Shown here: in pieces, positions 39,319-55,900 of the stretch
How positions within the stretch are numbered: the first letter of the stretch is position 1
Layout of the letters: every line of letters starts with the position of its first letter
Source of the DNA: Epiperipatus broadwayi
Taxonomy: Eukaryota; Onychophora; Udeonychophora; Euonychophora; Peripatidae
Reading direction: 5' to 3'
Assembly (NCBI GenBank): GCA_028023455.1
Contig: JAQFVV010006631.1
Location: forward strand, 356,374 to 420,373
DNA length: 64,000 nt
Notes under the pieces: model-generated
Database searches by the model: none
The model's input: only the letters and a program-made list of their open reading frames with translations
Told to the model about the DNA's origin: nothing
Made by a program: the position numbers and the translations under genes

Positions 39319-40700
39319 TATAGGCAAAATGAATGCATCAACTTATCATTTAAACATTTTTCTATTAAAAGTAAGTAACTCTTAATCACTCAATGTATTA
39401 TGCAAAAAAATAACAACTACACATTTAATACCATTATTTACAATAATTTTAAGACATGTTATGTAGTTCCTAAAATGATTTGCAATAGAATATCCTCCCA
39501 AAATAAACTTATTCTTTAAAAATGATATTCAGCAACAAAAAAGTAAAATCTTTTTCGTTTGAATGTTCTGATTTTTTTTACTGCTGCAAAGAAATTGATA
39601 GAATTTGATCAATATGACTACAGAACGTACCGGTCACTCATTGATACGTGTAAAAATACTAAGAATAGATAAAATCAAATAAAAAGTTACAGAAAATCTA
39701 AGACATTGAGGTTTCTGTCATTAGGAATTTATTTTACAAGAATATTGTAATCATATCTTGTTTATTTACACTGATAAATAGGTTTCAACAAAAGCACTTT
39801 TACCACTACCTAATATATGTAATTAATTCAAAATGTACCTATAAATAAATAAGTTTGAATCATGATCAATGGAAAAATATTTCCTCAATTTCATTCACAT
39901 CATTCTCTATCTCATGCCCACTTCCTCTTAACTCTCTTCTCTTCACAACTTATATCAACCCTCTTCTTTTGGAAATACAAGGCAAAATTTAAGGAATAAC
40001 TCTTTCCATAATTAATCAAAAAGTTAATCACAACTTCTATCAAAATGACTTAATTTTATTTTTCAACATAAGGAAATGTATCACTACTCAACATTTTAAT
40101 ATTTTATAAAAATAATTATTTCTTAACCATTATTACATTTACTTCTTCATTAAAAAATACTACCTTATTACCAAACTAATCTAGAATAAAATCTTGCATC
40201 TCTGAGCATAAAAATATGCAATATAACATTATTTTTAATTGACTGGCATTACATGATATTTCAATGCTTTATTTCAGAAAGCCATTAATAAAATGACTAA
40301 ACTAATTAGTGTCTTTCCAAGTTTTAATATGTAATTATATCTCCACCCATTAACAATAAGTGGTACTGATTTAGTATGTTCTCATGGCCATTTTGAATTA
40401 TAAGAACCACCCAAATGACAGGCTGATACATACAACCAATAAATGACATTGATCAATCTATATGTTGTCACAAAACGACAATTCATTACAAAATTGTCAT
40501 TTTCATCAAATGTTGTCACATGATTAATAAATTAACATAAATTTTGCAATTTTCATAGAAAAATAAAAACTTGGTTTGATCACACTTTTTCATCAAATTA
40601 CAAAATTGCGATTTTCATCAATAATAAAAATATATAAAAAAAGAAATTTTTGCAGTTATAAAAAACTAATGTGATAAAAATGAAAATGCTGTTTTCACAG
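39319..40700. other. AT-rich DNA, no gene seen
   Basis: Only short open frames. From 40450 to 40700 there are repeated ACAAAATTG(T/C)(C/G)ATTTTCATCAA-like phrases leading into the tandem duplication. Confidence 0.6.
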
Positions 40701-41680
40701 TTTTCATCAATAATAATAAAAAAACAACTTTAAGCAATAATTAAAAAACTAAAAAGAATTTTCATAGTTACTTATATGATCACGTGACTAAAAAACATTT
40801 CACAAATATTTTAAATTAACATTTGTCATGACATATTATTTTTAAAATTAATGGGATTTTAATTTTTTCTTGTATGCCCATATGAAAAAAAAACATTATT
40901 TTTAATGGTTTATAACTTCTAAAATATGAATTTAAAGTATTTAAACAGAAAAAGGAAAAGAAAAAAACAAAAAAAATTGAAAAAATATTAATTAAAAAAC
41001 TACATGTTCAATAAACTCAAAATTGATAGAACTCAACAAATTTTGAATTACAAAATCGTATTTCTTAGGATTATGGAGGAGAGAGGGAATTAAAACAAAT
41101 TAAAAAAATACATTTATAAATAATAGCACACATCCCAATGAAACGTTATATTATGAATCTATAATATTAGCTTCAATACTTGATAAATTATGTTAGCATT
41201 TGTAATAATTTCATTGTTTTCATCAATTAAAAAAAAACAATTTTAAGCAATAATTATAAAAAACTAAAATGCTATTTTTATACAGTTGCTTATATAATCA
41301 CATGACTAAAAAAAGACCTACAAATATCTTAAATTAACATTTGTCATAACATATTATTTTTAAAATTAATAGGATTTTTTTTTTCTATATGCACATAAGA
41401 TATAAAGCATATTATATTTACTAACTTATATCTTCTAAAATATAAATTTAAAGTACTTAAACAGAAAAAGGAAAGAAAAAAACTGAAAAAAAAAAATTCA
41501 ATAATTTTAAAATTACAAAGGAACATTTCTTAGGATAAAGGGGGAGGATAAAAACGAATTAAGAAAATATACTTATAAATAATAGCACACATACCAATGA
41601 CACATTACATTAGGAATGTATAATACTAGCTGGAATACTTAATATATTATATTAGCATTATTAATATTGCTAAATTCTAA
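40701..41680. repeat. 516-bp tandem duplication, two diverged copies
   Basis: Copy one starts at 40701 and copy two at 41217, both with TTTTCATCAA. Matching blocks follow in order: TAAGCAATAATTA, CATTTGTCAT(G/A)ACATATT, TTAAACAGAAAAAGGAAA, TTCTTAGGAT and ATAATAGCACACAT. Copies differ by many substitutions and indels. Confidence 0.8.
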
Positions 41681-44040
<2,360 letters not shown>

Positions 44041-44200
44041 TTTTTTAAACCACCCAAAAAAAACATCCAACCAAAAAGGTTCAAAACGTAATTCATTTAA
44101 TTTTTTTTTTATATTTTTACTTTTAAACATTTCATTAAAGGATGGGAGAGGCCGGTACTCTACGCCCACCCCCAATTTTTTTTATAATTAAATTTTTTTT
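44041..44200 (-). mobile_element. Possible 3' end of a further retroelement at (TAA)n
   Basis: On the minus strand a GC-richer segment (TACCGGCCTCTCCCATCC near 44140) runs through T-rich DNA into AAAAAAAA(TAA)n. The tail layout matches that of LINE 2. No protein motif is present, so the identity is unproven. Confidence 0.35.
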
Positions 44201-47200
44201 TTTATAATTTAAAATAAAGTATTTTTATTATTACAAATAAGGAGAAATTAAAACCACATTTATTATTATTATTATTATTTTGAAATGTAAAAACACCATA
44301 CTTATTTTTGGAATTTTTTAATTAATTAAACAATTTTTTTATCTATTAAAAATTTCCTAAGTATAAACATGTATATAGATTCCTAGGGATTAGAGAGATA
44401 AAAATAAAATTCTGTTTTTAATCAAGGTGTTGTTATAACACCTCAGATGATTTTATAAAAAGAGCTGATAAAAATATCAGCCAGTCTGGGTAAGGATTTT
44501 TGAAGAGAACAGTCTGGATAGTGATTTTGAAAAGAGCAGTTCTGCTTGCAGTTTTGTAAGAGTTGGTGAGAAGAGTTTTTAATATTTTTAGAAGTGGCCA
44601 CTAGGCCAACTGCAAAGTCTGGGTAATGATTTTTGAAGAGAGCAGTCTGGATAATAGTTTTTGTAAGAAGGGACAGCTGAAAAATTTGGTTATATTATGT
44701 TGTTGCAGCTTCTTGAAGTTTGCAGCAGTTGGTTTTAGCTGACCTTAAAGTTGGCATATAGCTACCATGAACTGATATAGCTGATGGCAGAACATTAGAT
44801 TCAGAAGCTGATAATATTTCCTTCACAGGAGTTTGAATTCACATGGTGAAAATGACCCACTTTTTTGTGCTGAAATTCATAGCCTTAAATGTGGAGAAGA
44901 CAGCTGCTTGCCTGGAACAGTTCTACACAGATGGGAGACCGACAACGAACCAACATTATACATGAATTACATTTTACCTGATTATGACAATCACTAAAAT
45001 AACCATAACTCACCAAGAAAAATCTTCCATCTTGCTGAAGAATTAATTACATGTAAGCTGTGTCAGATATATGCAGAAAAACACACCTAAACATATATAT
45101 AGCTGGTGAGTTATTTTAAAATAATTCATTTAAAAAGACATATATAGAACAATATTATTTTAACATCGGTTAAAAATTTATATATTTAAAAAAAATATAA
45201 AGTAATTTTGCTTGAATTATTATTAAGAGTCAAGAATAATTTATAGATCATTAAAGGCAAAAGATATGTTTTTGTACAATAATCCTCTTGGATAATATTT
45301 TGAAAAATTTATATTAAAAAAAAGTAGAGAATCGATTATTCAATAACTTAATTTAAAAACATTGATAATTAATCAACAAATACCTGTCAAAAATTGACTA
45401 CTTTTTTAAGGAAAAAAAAAGAACTTATAAATTGAAACAAATTTTAAATTACAGTATATCTATATTTTGTTTATACACACTTGTATATGTATGAAATTTG
45501 TGCATTTTCCCAAAGAATTTAATAATGAAAATATAATATTATTGATGTTACGTTAAAATAGGATGTAAATGTCAGCATGTGCACACACATATGTAAAATT
45601 ACATTTTGAAAGTGATGTGTGAATTTTCACTTTTTATGCTTATGGTGGGTGTATAGTTGAGCAAGGCTGTTTGGATGCAATGCGTTCATGATACTCTGAA
45701 GTATATGCGTGGCTCTGTCTAGACCTAGATATTGAGCTCCCAGAGTAGTCCAGCAGTGTGTAAGTAGGCCTCATGAATAGGCCTTGGACTCATGAATAGA
45801 CCTCATCTATACCCCTAAGTCTCACAGAGATGAGCAGGGTTGGTGCAATGCCTTTTATTTTTTGTCTGGATACTACTCTTTGAGAAAGACCTGTCTAGGT
45901 ACTTAGAAAGGGTAGTGTTTAAAAATGAGGTAATTTCTCATGACATCATGGAGCTTTGTGTACTGATAGTCCAGCTTGGCTCTCTGCTTATCATGGCATG
46001 GGGAGCTGCTGTTCACATATTCACTTTTCCTATCTCACCTTGCCTACTTCATCAGCATTAACTAATCAAGCAGAAAGACATTTAGAAAATTATATTTTCT
46101 TAATTCTATAAAATGATTGTATATTTCGTTTATTAAAAAAAAGTCATTTTAAATCAATCAACAATCATCTGTCAAAAATTTAATCGGATTTATTTTAAGA
46201 AAAACAATGCTATATTCAACAAAAAGAATAATTGTGAAAATAACTTTTATCATTATAACAAATATGTAAATTTTATGTATATTGCAAATGGAATTTGTAA
46301 TTGTAAAAATTATTGTTATTTATTGTTTGACAAAATTAAATTTATAAATAATCTATGGCATATATATGTGAATGCTTGTCAAATAGGACATATATGCAAA
46401 TTTTAATCATTTATGTTATTGAATACTCATTATATATTATAAATCGCACATCTGTGTGCATATATATGTAAACCATAGTAATAATTTGAATATATTTTAT
46501 TATACTTTTTGTAAGTTAATGTAACAATTTAAATTTTGAATAGTAATTATGTAAATTACAAATGTAATAATTATTTTATGTTTAATTGAAATGTCCTCAT
46601 CATATGTTATAAAACACTCATCTGTGTATGGATATATATATATGCACGTTTATAGAATCTAATTGAGAAATATTGTAAAACCATGTAATAACTTTAGTTG
46701 TGTATATAATTTTGTATACTTTTGAAAATCAGAGCCCTATCCTATAAGACCTTAAATATCATTTATTTTTATTTTTTTGTTAATAATAAAATTGTATTTA
46801 ATTGTTAAAATTGTATTCCATCATCTTTGGTCACATATAGTAATAGAGCTTGTGTTCTCTGAGCTAGATTCGGACATGGATAAATGGTGTAATTAGTGCT
46901 TTGAAACATCCAGAGATGATCAATTATCATCCTGGTTAGTGCAAAAGAGGATACTCTTTAAAGCCCATGCACAATTATTTTTTTATTTTTTACTTTAGTC
47001 TTACTAAAATTTAATTTTATAGTTGACCAGTACATTAATGGTACTAAGTGGCCAGAGAATTGATGATGATCAGCATGTTTTAAATGTCCTAGCATTATTG
47101 TTTTGATTTTTGATTATTGTGTATTTTAATGGATGGGCACTAAGCTGGTGCATCCAAGTTATGTTTAAATAATTGCCCAATGTGGCAAAGGCTCAGTAGT

Positions 47201-47689
47201 TAGCCTAGTCTACAGAAAACCCATTTCCAGTCTAGTCACAGGGTTTACTGTTGATTTATATTTTTTATTGTTCAAATCCAGCCACAAGATGGACTGTTAA
47301 TTTATTGTACTGATTTGTTTATTCACATCATTAATGATGATGAATGGTATTTGAATTATACTTGATATTTACTTCATAATGCTGGTTGATATATAATTTA
47401 TGTATGTTTTAGTTGCTCATCTGAGTTAGCTGGATCATCTCTCATTTTATTATTTAATATCACATATATACACTTATGTAAATTATTATTTCTCATGTTC
47501 TTATAAATTACTTATATATACTTTGGAAATTATTGATATTTGTATTTCATTAAATGGACTGTGAGTGGTGCTTTTCCATCACCCAGTTTCAACCCATTTC
47601 CTTCCATTTTTTGTATTTATTTGGGGTTGATGATGATTTTTCCATCACTCCAGTTCAATTCCACTTCCTACCACTTATCACTGACTCCA
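44201..47689. other. AT-rich DNA with unclassified repeat fragments
   Basis: At 44480-44660 a GTCTGGGTAA(G/T)GATTTTTGAAGAGA block occurs twice about 130 bp apart. The stretch 44990-45060 (AATAACCATAACTCACCAAG) weakly resembles the LTR block near 63770, so a diverged LTR copy may lie at 44400-45090. A GC-richer patch at 45640-46070 has no recognisable coding. Confidence 0.45.
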
Positions 47690-47696
47690 TCCCATT

Positions 47697-47779
<83 letters not shown>
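47690..47779. repeat. (TA)n inside an inverted repeat, then a second (TA)n
   Basis: TCCCATTA and TAATGGGA flank the first tract (47690-47738); a second tract follows at 47739-47779. Upstream, TTTTCCATCAC(C/T)C...TTCAA... phrases occur twice about 70 bp apart. Confidence 0.85.
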
Positions 47780-47782
<3 letters not shown>

Positions 47783-49557
47783 AAGCAAAACACAAGTTTA
47801 TTATTACAGCATCGGAATGAGATCATTAAATAAATTAATTAATTCATACAAAGGCAAAGAATCCAAAGGGATGTCATGCTTCCAAATGAAGAAAATGAAG
47901 TGGCTAAGATCCCTTTTCAAGGGTACTGATTAAAGAAATGTAATCAGGCTTAGTGTTGTCCCCCAGGGTTTTCTCAGCAACCGATGTGAAAGGCCTGTTA
48001 TATGACGTTGATCCCCAGGGATCAAATACCTGCCGGATAAGGCATTAATAAAATTTATGGGTTAACTTTATTGTAACCACCAAGTTAGAAGCATGTAATA
48101 TTTAATGAACAAAACCTTATATCAGCAAAGCAACATAATATTGTCTTTAATGACATAAAATGGAAATCACTATTTTAAAATGCATGAACCTCACTCGAAT
48201 GCTATAATTTAGGCAATTAACTATGCTATGTAATATATATGGGAATGATTTAATTCATACTAAATATGTTTTAAAAATTACCCCCTTCCCTGCCTTACTA
48301 TTTAATAGACTGGAATCCCACCCTCACAAATTTTATAACTTGAGAATAATCAAGTCTTTGAAATATTAAGAGAATAGCATTATAATACATATAATATAAA
48401 AACGATAATAAAAAAAATCAACTTTTCAGAATTAAATAAATGAAATAAAAAAATTTTAATAGTGTTAATTTTTCGGAAATAATAAAATTATTTATTAAGA
48501 AAGTATGTAAATCTAATTCAAAAAGAGAGGGTATTTTATTAACCTCAACTCAGGGAGGTCTAAGTAGATAGGAAAAATAACTTTATACATTAGGCTTGCA
48601 AGATTGTTTAGATTGGCAACTTAAAAATAATAAAATAAAACAGTTTACAATTAAGAAAGGAACCACACATAGATTAAAGAAATAAGAGCAGAATTTACAT
48701 ATAGAGGAAAAATCAGTAGTATGAGAGCAAATGCAGTTAATAATTAATAATAAACATTAAATTTAACAATTTAAAATGAAATCCCAATACATGAGGTTGA
48801 AATTGATTTAAAAAGAATAAGAGTTAAAGTTCATAGCTGGTTCTGAGGTTAATTACCTTCCTATATTAAAGAGTCCATTTTAAGAGTTCAGTTCCAGCAT
48901 GCCAAAATTAACAGGATTGAAATCATTTTAATAGCAACCTTCCATTAGGCATTACTTCATTCTTAGATCATATTTTGGGGCATTGGTGAGATGATTATTG
49001 AGATGATTATTCAAGGCAAGATTTACCAGAAAAAAGACAAGGAAGGTGATTAGTTTTTTACTCATCCAACATTTTTGAAAAAAATAGCATGGAGTCCTTT
49101 GGCAACTGCTTTTCTACCTACTAGTTCTCTCCTTGGTAGTCAAAAATCAGCCCATTGTATACAGCTCTCAGGTATTTGACAAATGCTTTTAGTATTTTTT
49201 TATTAATTTCAGTTTCTTCACTTATTGTTTGGAGATGCAACCATTATATAATTTATCTAAAAATATATTCAAATTTATTTCCAAATTAGAAATAGATTTG
49301 ATAAAATGTTAATGGCAAAAGTATAAATTTTTAATTCAATTTTCCTTTTTACTTTCAGTCATTTTAATGAAACATTCTTTTACAAAATTAGATAATATAA
49401 AATTTCCACACTTTTAGTTATTTTTGGACAATTAACAGTTGCATACCCATCTTGAATTTTTAAAAGAAAAATATAGTTTTTAACAAATTTAAACAAAAAG
49501 TATTTTTTTTACAAACTTAAAAGCAATATTGGTAAAATTAATATAGTGTTAGTATTT
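47780..49557. other. AT-rich DNA, no gene seen
   Basis: A GC-richer patch at 47865-48060 (CCCAGGGATCAAATACCTGC) looks like an old interspersed repeat that I cannot classify. The rest is featureless. Confidence 0.55.
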
Positions 49558-49564
49558 TCTCCTG

Positions 49565-49602
<38 letters not shown>

Positions 49603-49609
49603 CAGGAGA
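49558..49609. repeat. 52-bp perfect palindrome with (TA)n core
   Basis: TCTCCTGTTA and TAACAGGAGA flank alternating TA. A further (TA)n at 49612-49636 leads directly into TGTACCAG. Confidence 0.92.
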
Positions 49610-49637
49610 CAATATATATATATATATATATATATAC

Positions 49638-50255
49638 TGTACCAGACCAAAACTCCCCTGCGGATTTCCTAATCTTGCACTGAGCATAAAGTGAACAAGA
49701 TTTAACAGGAAAAGAAATGGATACCAATTTAGCTGATTGTCTGTACTTATGTATATTGGTACTTCTAGCTAAACTGATAGAAAGAGTGAATTGACAGGAC
49801 TCTTCCAGTTAAAAACACCCTTTAGTTGATATCTTATTTGAATGTCCGAATAGTTAGAACAATGGCAAGTACACACCTTTGAAAAATCTATTTACAAAAT
49901 AGACTTTTGTGCCTAGAAAAGAATAAAAATAAATTTTCCCCCTCCCAGAAGGGTGTGCAATACCATATGTCCAGCGAAGCATGATAATAAGATTTAACAC
50001 CCCGGTAGAGTGATATCCCTTGTGGCTAGCTCAGTCACTCTACATCTAGGGTCTTCAAATGGGTAAGTTAAATGATTATTACAGGTACATTGTTGATAAG
50101 GAAAGAATACATTTTTAACAATATAAATAATAATACGAAACCAAAACAAGTTTAATATTATGATTAAATATTTATTTAATCTCAAATACCCACCACCGTT
50201 TCATACTGATGGTGATATCATAAAAAAAAATACTAAATAATTAATGATCACAAAC

Positions 50256-50258
<3 letters not shown>
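49638..50258 (-). mobile_element. Possible third LTR, minus orientation
   Basis: The start TGTACCAG(A)CCAAAA resembles the outer end of the LTR at 25768, and the end ACAAACCCA is followed by (TA)n. (TA)n tracts flank both sides. The segment at 50650-50870 to its right matches, in reverse complement, the interior of the right-hand LTR element (62170-62400). This is what a related minus-strand element would show. The boundaries are tentative. Confidence 0.4.
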
Positions 50259-50312
<54 letters not shown>

Positions 50313-51899
50313 AGATGTTGAAATAGATAAAATACAATTGTGAATAAGAAAAATAATAAATCCCTAAAGCTATTTACAATGTTTATAAGAAATGGAATTG
50401 GTCTGAGCTCCTTTTACCCAGTAGAAACAAATTTTATTTTGTGGGATTTGATATACAGATATGAGATTTTCAGTCATACAGGTATACACTTTTACTGATG
50501 ACTTTAAAACCTTTTTATTGATAGCAAATATAATAATAAAAAGAACTATGCATACGTATATTTGCATTATGAAATATTTCACTAATTTCATTTTTTTCAC
50601 CATGTCAATAAGGTTGCATTAATTAAGATACTATATAGTATGCAACATGAGGTACTGTATCTATTTCCTTTTTTCTATAGATAAATTCCTATACATGTAT
50701 ATACGTGCAGCACAATTATACACTTATTACTATTTTAAATATAAAGTTATTAGAGGACTTGCTTACAGGGAATCTAAAATAGATCAATCCCTTCTTACAC
50801 GCATCATGAGGTGCAGCAGTGACAAAAAAATAACTTAAAAAGGATATACGGTTAAATACATTTTTAGATATTCGACATATCATATTTACCAAATATTATA
50901 AGCGTATGTACGCATATATATTTATATATGACGAATTTCAGGAGTAACAACAAGAGCAAAATGGATAGCAACAAAAAAAAATCTCATTGCAACCTTTGTT
51001 GAAAATACTAGAATTTGAAATAGAAAAATTGACTTAAAAGATTTAAGTAAAAGCTTTATCATTTATGCCCGTAATAACCGTAAATTCAATATACATATGC
51101 GAAAGACAACTCTCTCTTTTTTAAATGATTAATAATAATAAAAAATAATGTTATATTTAATCAGAAATATCAAAGTTAATTATTTCAATATTAATAAAAT
51201 ATCTTAAAATAAACTTATGTCGGCATCTTCATTCTTCTCCTATGGGCTTTGAGTGGGCTTCAAGTCAACTGGCTGTGCGGTGAGGATTTCATCTATTTAG
51301 GCATAGGCAAGGCGGTGTGGTCACATCTTGGTGGCTTGGGACAGAGAAAGGATGGTGCACTGGCTGGTTCTCTACCTCATGGTCAGTTTACTGGACTCCC
51401 TGGTAGATTGCTTCATATTTTCCTCTGTATGTATATGATAATAATTTTTATCAAATGTTCATTTGCTAATTTGACTGGTTCATTAAATCTTTAAGAAATC
51501 ATTAGTTCTTAAAAGAACTGTAAAATGGATTTCTTAGAAAGTGTCAGCAGTAGTCTTGTTCATAAATTAATCTCTAAGTAACTGGTTGCTTGGAGAATTC
51601 TGGAGCCAAAGTAGTGAATGAATGGTACGATTAAGGAAAGAACAAGTTAAAATTATATAAATGTATAAATTACGGTAAAAATAATTTACATGCTGTATGT
51701 CTATATAGACTTAATGTAGTTGTAATTAAAAACTAAATTAAAAGTTTGACTACATATATAAGAGAAATTATATAAAATTCGATCGTTAGTTGTTTTTAAA
51801 TATACAGTATAGTGTAAGTAACAGGCCTTAACATGCTTGGTTTGTTCTATTTTTTTTTAAACATATTCTTAAATAATGTAAAATATTTTACTCAGTAGT
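50259..51899. other. (TA)n, retroelement-interior fragment and AT-rich DNA
   Basis: (TA)n lies at 50259-50308. The 50650-50870 fragment is the inverted homologue of 62170-62400, sharing CTTGCTTACAGGGAATCT and AGGTGCAGCAGTG. A GC-richer island at 51225-51420 holds an 81-codon open frame (51249-51494) that I do not recognise. Confidence 0.6.
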
Positions 51900-52981
51900 T
51901 TGTAGTTTCAGTTTGTCTAGTGTCAGTCTTGTTTCAGTTCAGATAACAGTGCAATTTATATTATGTATCCAGAAACAGAAATGCAGTGTTGTGCAGCCTT
52001 AGGGAATATACACTCTTATTTCAGCCCTTAGACCAATAAGATCAGCAAGACCTGCCCATGAAATAATGTCTACCTAACAGCTCAGAAATCCTCCGTCAAT
52101 ATTAAACTGTCCCCAAGAATAAAATCAACGGATTAGCATCAAATCTCCTCAAGAAATGTCATATCTAACTGGTTAAATACCCTTTACTAGATATACTCCG
52201 TCAGAAGCAGCTAACAACAAGCAATATTCACATTCCAAAAATCCTAGGTAAAACATTTTGTTATTCTCATTTATATGTAGTAGCCACCGCTGTAATTCAT
52301 AAAAATTCAAGATTCAAATTATATAAACTCTATAAGCATGCATAAAATGAACTATTGATGTGCATGTTTGTGAATGCTAAAAAAGTTATTAATGTCAAAT
52401 ATTATTTTGCTTTTTCATAAGATATATTATATTGTGTTAATTTAAAAATGTGCATGACAAAAATACCAATATTATGTTAGTTAAAAATTATAAAGATATT
52501 TAAATTTAGTATAATCAATGCAAGTTAAAATAAATTGTCTTACACTTAAACTTCATTTATCGGTCATTTCTTTTTATCAAATTCTTTTCATCAAATTCTT
52601 TTTATCAATTCTTTTTTCCTATATTTTATTATTGATTAAATTTAGACTGGGCTAGTTTTTGGGATTGTTTCGAGTGCTGGATTATGAGCCTACTGACCAA
52701 ATATGTTGTTTATTCTTCTGAATAGACAACTGGCGCCTGGAGTTTACTCCAAAACAAATAAAGTGTTTGTATAGTATGGGGTTTGAATTTAGCAGCTGAG
52801 GTGGGCCATTGTTGATAGTTAAAGCTATCAATAATATCTCCCATTTTGCTTGAACGTGCTGGTTCGTTCACGTAACATTTATAAGATTATAAATGTATTA
52901 TGAAGAAGTTTGAATCCAGCAAAACATATATACGTGTAAGTATACTTCATTCTGCAGAACCATCCGGTACAATATATAATA
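51900..52981 (+). mobile_element. LTR-family copy B, partial solo LTR
   Basis: From about 51900 it matches the 3' two thirds of the LTR at 58556-60163. Shared blocks include AGCAAGACCTGCCCATGAAA, CCTAGGTAAAACATTTT, TGGCGCCTGGAGTTTACTCC (52731) and GGTTCGTTCACGTAAC. Homology stops at GGTACAA (52976-52982). The 5' third is missing or diverged. A TA-rich flank follows. Confidence 0.65.
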
Positions 52982-55900
52982 TATATATTGTGGCCTGTCT
53001 ATAGGCGGTACGACAATAAACAGAGGAGCCAAGCCCCTACATTAGGCCCTACTTGAACTCTGCTAAATACTATTAACAGACTTACTATTTCCCTGATCTT
53101 TTTTTTTAAACTATAACAATTGAATTTAGATAAGATTAGTATTTATCCCAAGTTACTTTTACATGATTAAACATTTCTAAAATAAGACATATTTTAAATA
53201 TAATTAATGTGAGACTCGTTTACCTATAAACATATCACATCCCCTTAACATTAAACAAATACAAAATATTTGTTCAATGGCATGAGAATACCAAAGACTC
53301 CTTCTTATTAAGTATCTACATACTCTCATGGCTAACAGTAATATCCAATATATTATATTACATTTAAAAATATTACGTTTAAATTCAATCACTCATTAAA
53401 ATAATTTGTTAGATAATTACAGATAAACTTTGATTCCTATTATTTTTAACAATTAAGATTTACAATAATCACAAGAATAACTTTACAATAAGGAGATCTC
53501 AGGATAATCATTAATTTATTAATTCTTCATACTACCTATGTAATATCAAGAGGGATTTTACAGATTTCAATGGGTAGTGCACAAATTAAGAAAGGCTTAT
53601 AATTTAAATCTATAATCAAGTTTTATATTTATCTTTTTTAATACTTATTAAAATAATATTATTAACTAAACTGTAATTAACACTAATACTTTCACTAATA
53701 ACTAATATATCGTTTAATTTCATATTAATAAACACACCTTAATAATTGGCAATGACATCAATGATCTATGGGATCAAGGCAGCATGTAGCAAGTAAAAAT
53801 CTCTATTAAGAGATGTGTGCTTATTAAACTGTTAGATTGCTCTAAACTGAATTGACTTTTCATTTTCATTTCAACTGTACATTTTGAGTTCGTGTGATGT
53901 GGTGAAAATAAGCCCAGGAAAAAAATGCAACATTTAGAACTTAAGTAAACTTTCAAAACAATAATTTTAATAATATTCATTACAAATGATTACAATAAAC
54001 ATTCCCATTAACATCTAATTTAAAAATGACTTATAACAAAGTGATATACAAATATATTATAATAACAATAACAATAGAAAATTAATGTTCAGAATGTTTG
54101 TAATTAAACAAAACTAGCAATCTCCCATTGTGTATTAAGATATTTATCCCTATATATGTGCTTACATATCACACATCCAGTTTATTAAACAATCATTCTC
54201 TTGTTTTTTTTTCAATTCATGGTCTGTTATTTCAACCTCTAAAATAATAATAGTACTAAGGTTATATACATGGTGAATAAGTAACAATACAAAAACAATT
54301 GAGAAAAGATTGTCACAATTCTGGAAGTTGATAAGCAAAACAAAATTAATACTTTTATATTTCACATAAGAAAATATCATCGTTTTTTGTTTATCCATTT
54401 GCACATGTAAACACACCCTTCTCTCTGGATTGCTTATATATTGTGTTAAATACCCTATTATACCTTTCATATTGGGATATTGAGCATATTTGTTTATTTA
54501 AATGATTAATATTCTTTAATTTCAATCTAATTATTAAATAACTATTAATATAACACTTGAATTAATTCCTTATTAATTGATTTAGTCCCCCCCCCCCCAT
54601 TGTACTAACAACTCATAGATTAAAATGTATAAATACCAACATCAGGAACAAGTTCTCTTTTAAAGTCTCAGCTAAAAGTATAATAACAACTTTAAATTTT
54701 CTTATTTTTTTGGATGTTCAACACCCACATAAACTTATTATAACTCTTTTATTTTTTCCTTCTTTCTCTGAAGATTCTGCTTATCCTAAGACTTATGAGG
54801 TATTTTAGTTATTGCAATAATAATCCTTCCTTTTGTTATTTGTTTAGTAAAGCGAAAAAAAATATTTATGGCTTGCCTTATTTATTCTAGATAACACATA
54901 TTTCCATCTATAGTATGTGACACACTTATGATTTCAATTAAAAATATATGTGTCGTGCAACATTTTTCAGCTAAAACTTTATAGAAACTGACATTCCCAC
55001 TGGTATGGCTCAGAGTAAATACTTCTTTTATCCCTTATTGTAATTAGGATTAAATATGTAGCTGGAAAGATAATGAACACTTTTCAGCTATTACTAATTT
55101 AGTTCTATTGATTCTTAAATATATATACGTAGCTGTTTCCCAGATATTTAGCATTTTTTTATTTATCCTTTCTGAATACTGACAGTGTTTACTTATTTCC
55201 TTTTGTTTATTACTGAAATTCATTTTCCCATGGCACAATTATTGTCCTCTTCCAGTGATTATATTTGTTGATACTTTTTTGATATGTACATTTTATTTGT
55301 CTCCGATTATTTCCTCAATATATATTAATTTCCAAGAGACTATTGGGAATTATTGACCATTGACTTGCCCAGTAGAAAATAATTAATTTATTTTATTAGC
55401 TTAAACACAAAGCTTATAATTATCCAATATATTGATGCAGAGTTACAATTCATTACTTTTTCTGCTTGCAAATAATAAGATTTTAGAAATTTTTAATCCA
55501 ACTTTTTTAAAAATATCACAAGAAAATAAAAATCCTAGTTACTTTATTTTTACAATCAAGAAGAAGCTTCTTTTTTTTCTTGGATTTTATAGTAAAAAGA
55601 TTGCTTGACACTTTGTGATTGGTTGATATTCCGAGTTTTTCTATGAAACAAACATTTATTTGCAAGTACCATTTTAAATTACAATTTTCGTTTTTTTAAA
55701 CAAAATAAAATATTGAAATATAATATTTTTTTAGAAATTAAATAAAGACATAATTTACTGTTTTAATTTTAGATCAGTATTTTGTAAAATTGATAAATAT
55801 TTATTTATTTTTAAGCATAACATCCCAATTTGACTATAAACAATTTTTATTTTTAAAATCAAATGTGCACAAACCATATTTAATGGTCTCTATAACGCAT

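Noticed and set aside
45840-46061. 73-codon frame with hydrophobic stretches as a membrane protein
   Set aside because: It lies in an unclassified GC-richer patch with no supporting motif, so hydrophobicity alone is weak evidence.
51249-51494. 81-codon plus-strand frame as a host gene
   Set aside because: It shows no recognisable domain, splice context or conservation that I can see. Noted only as a GC-richer island.
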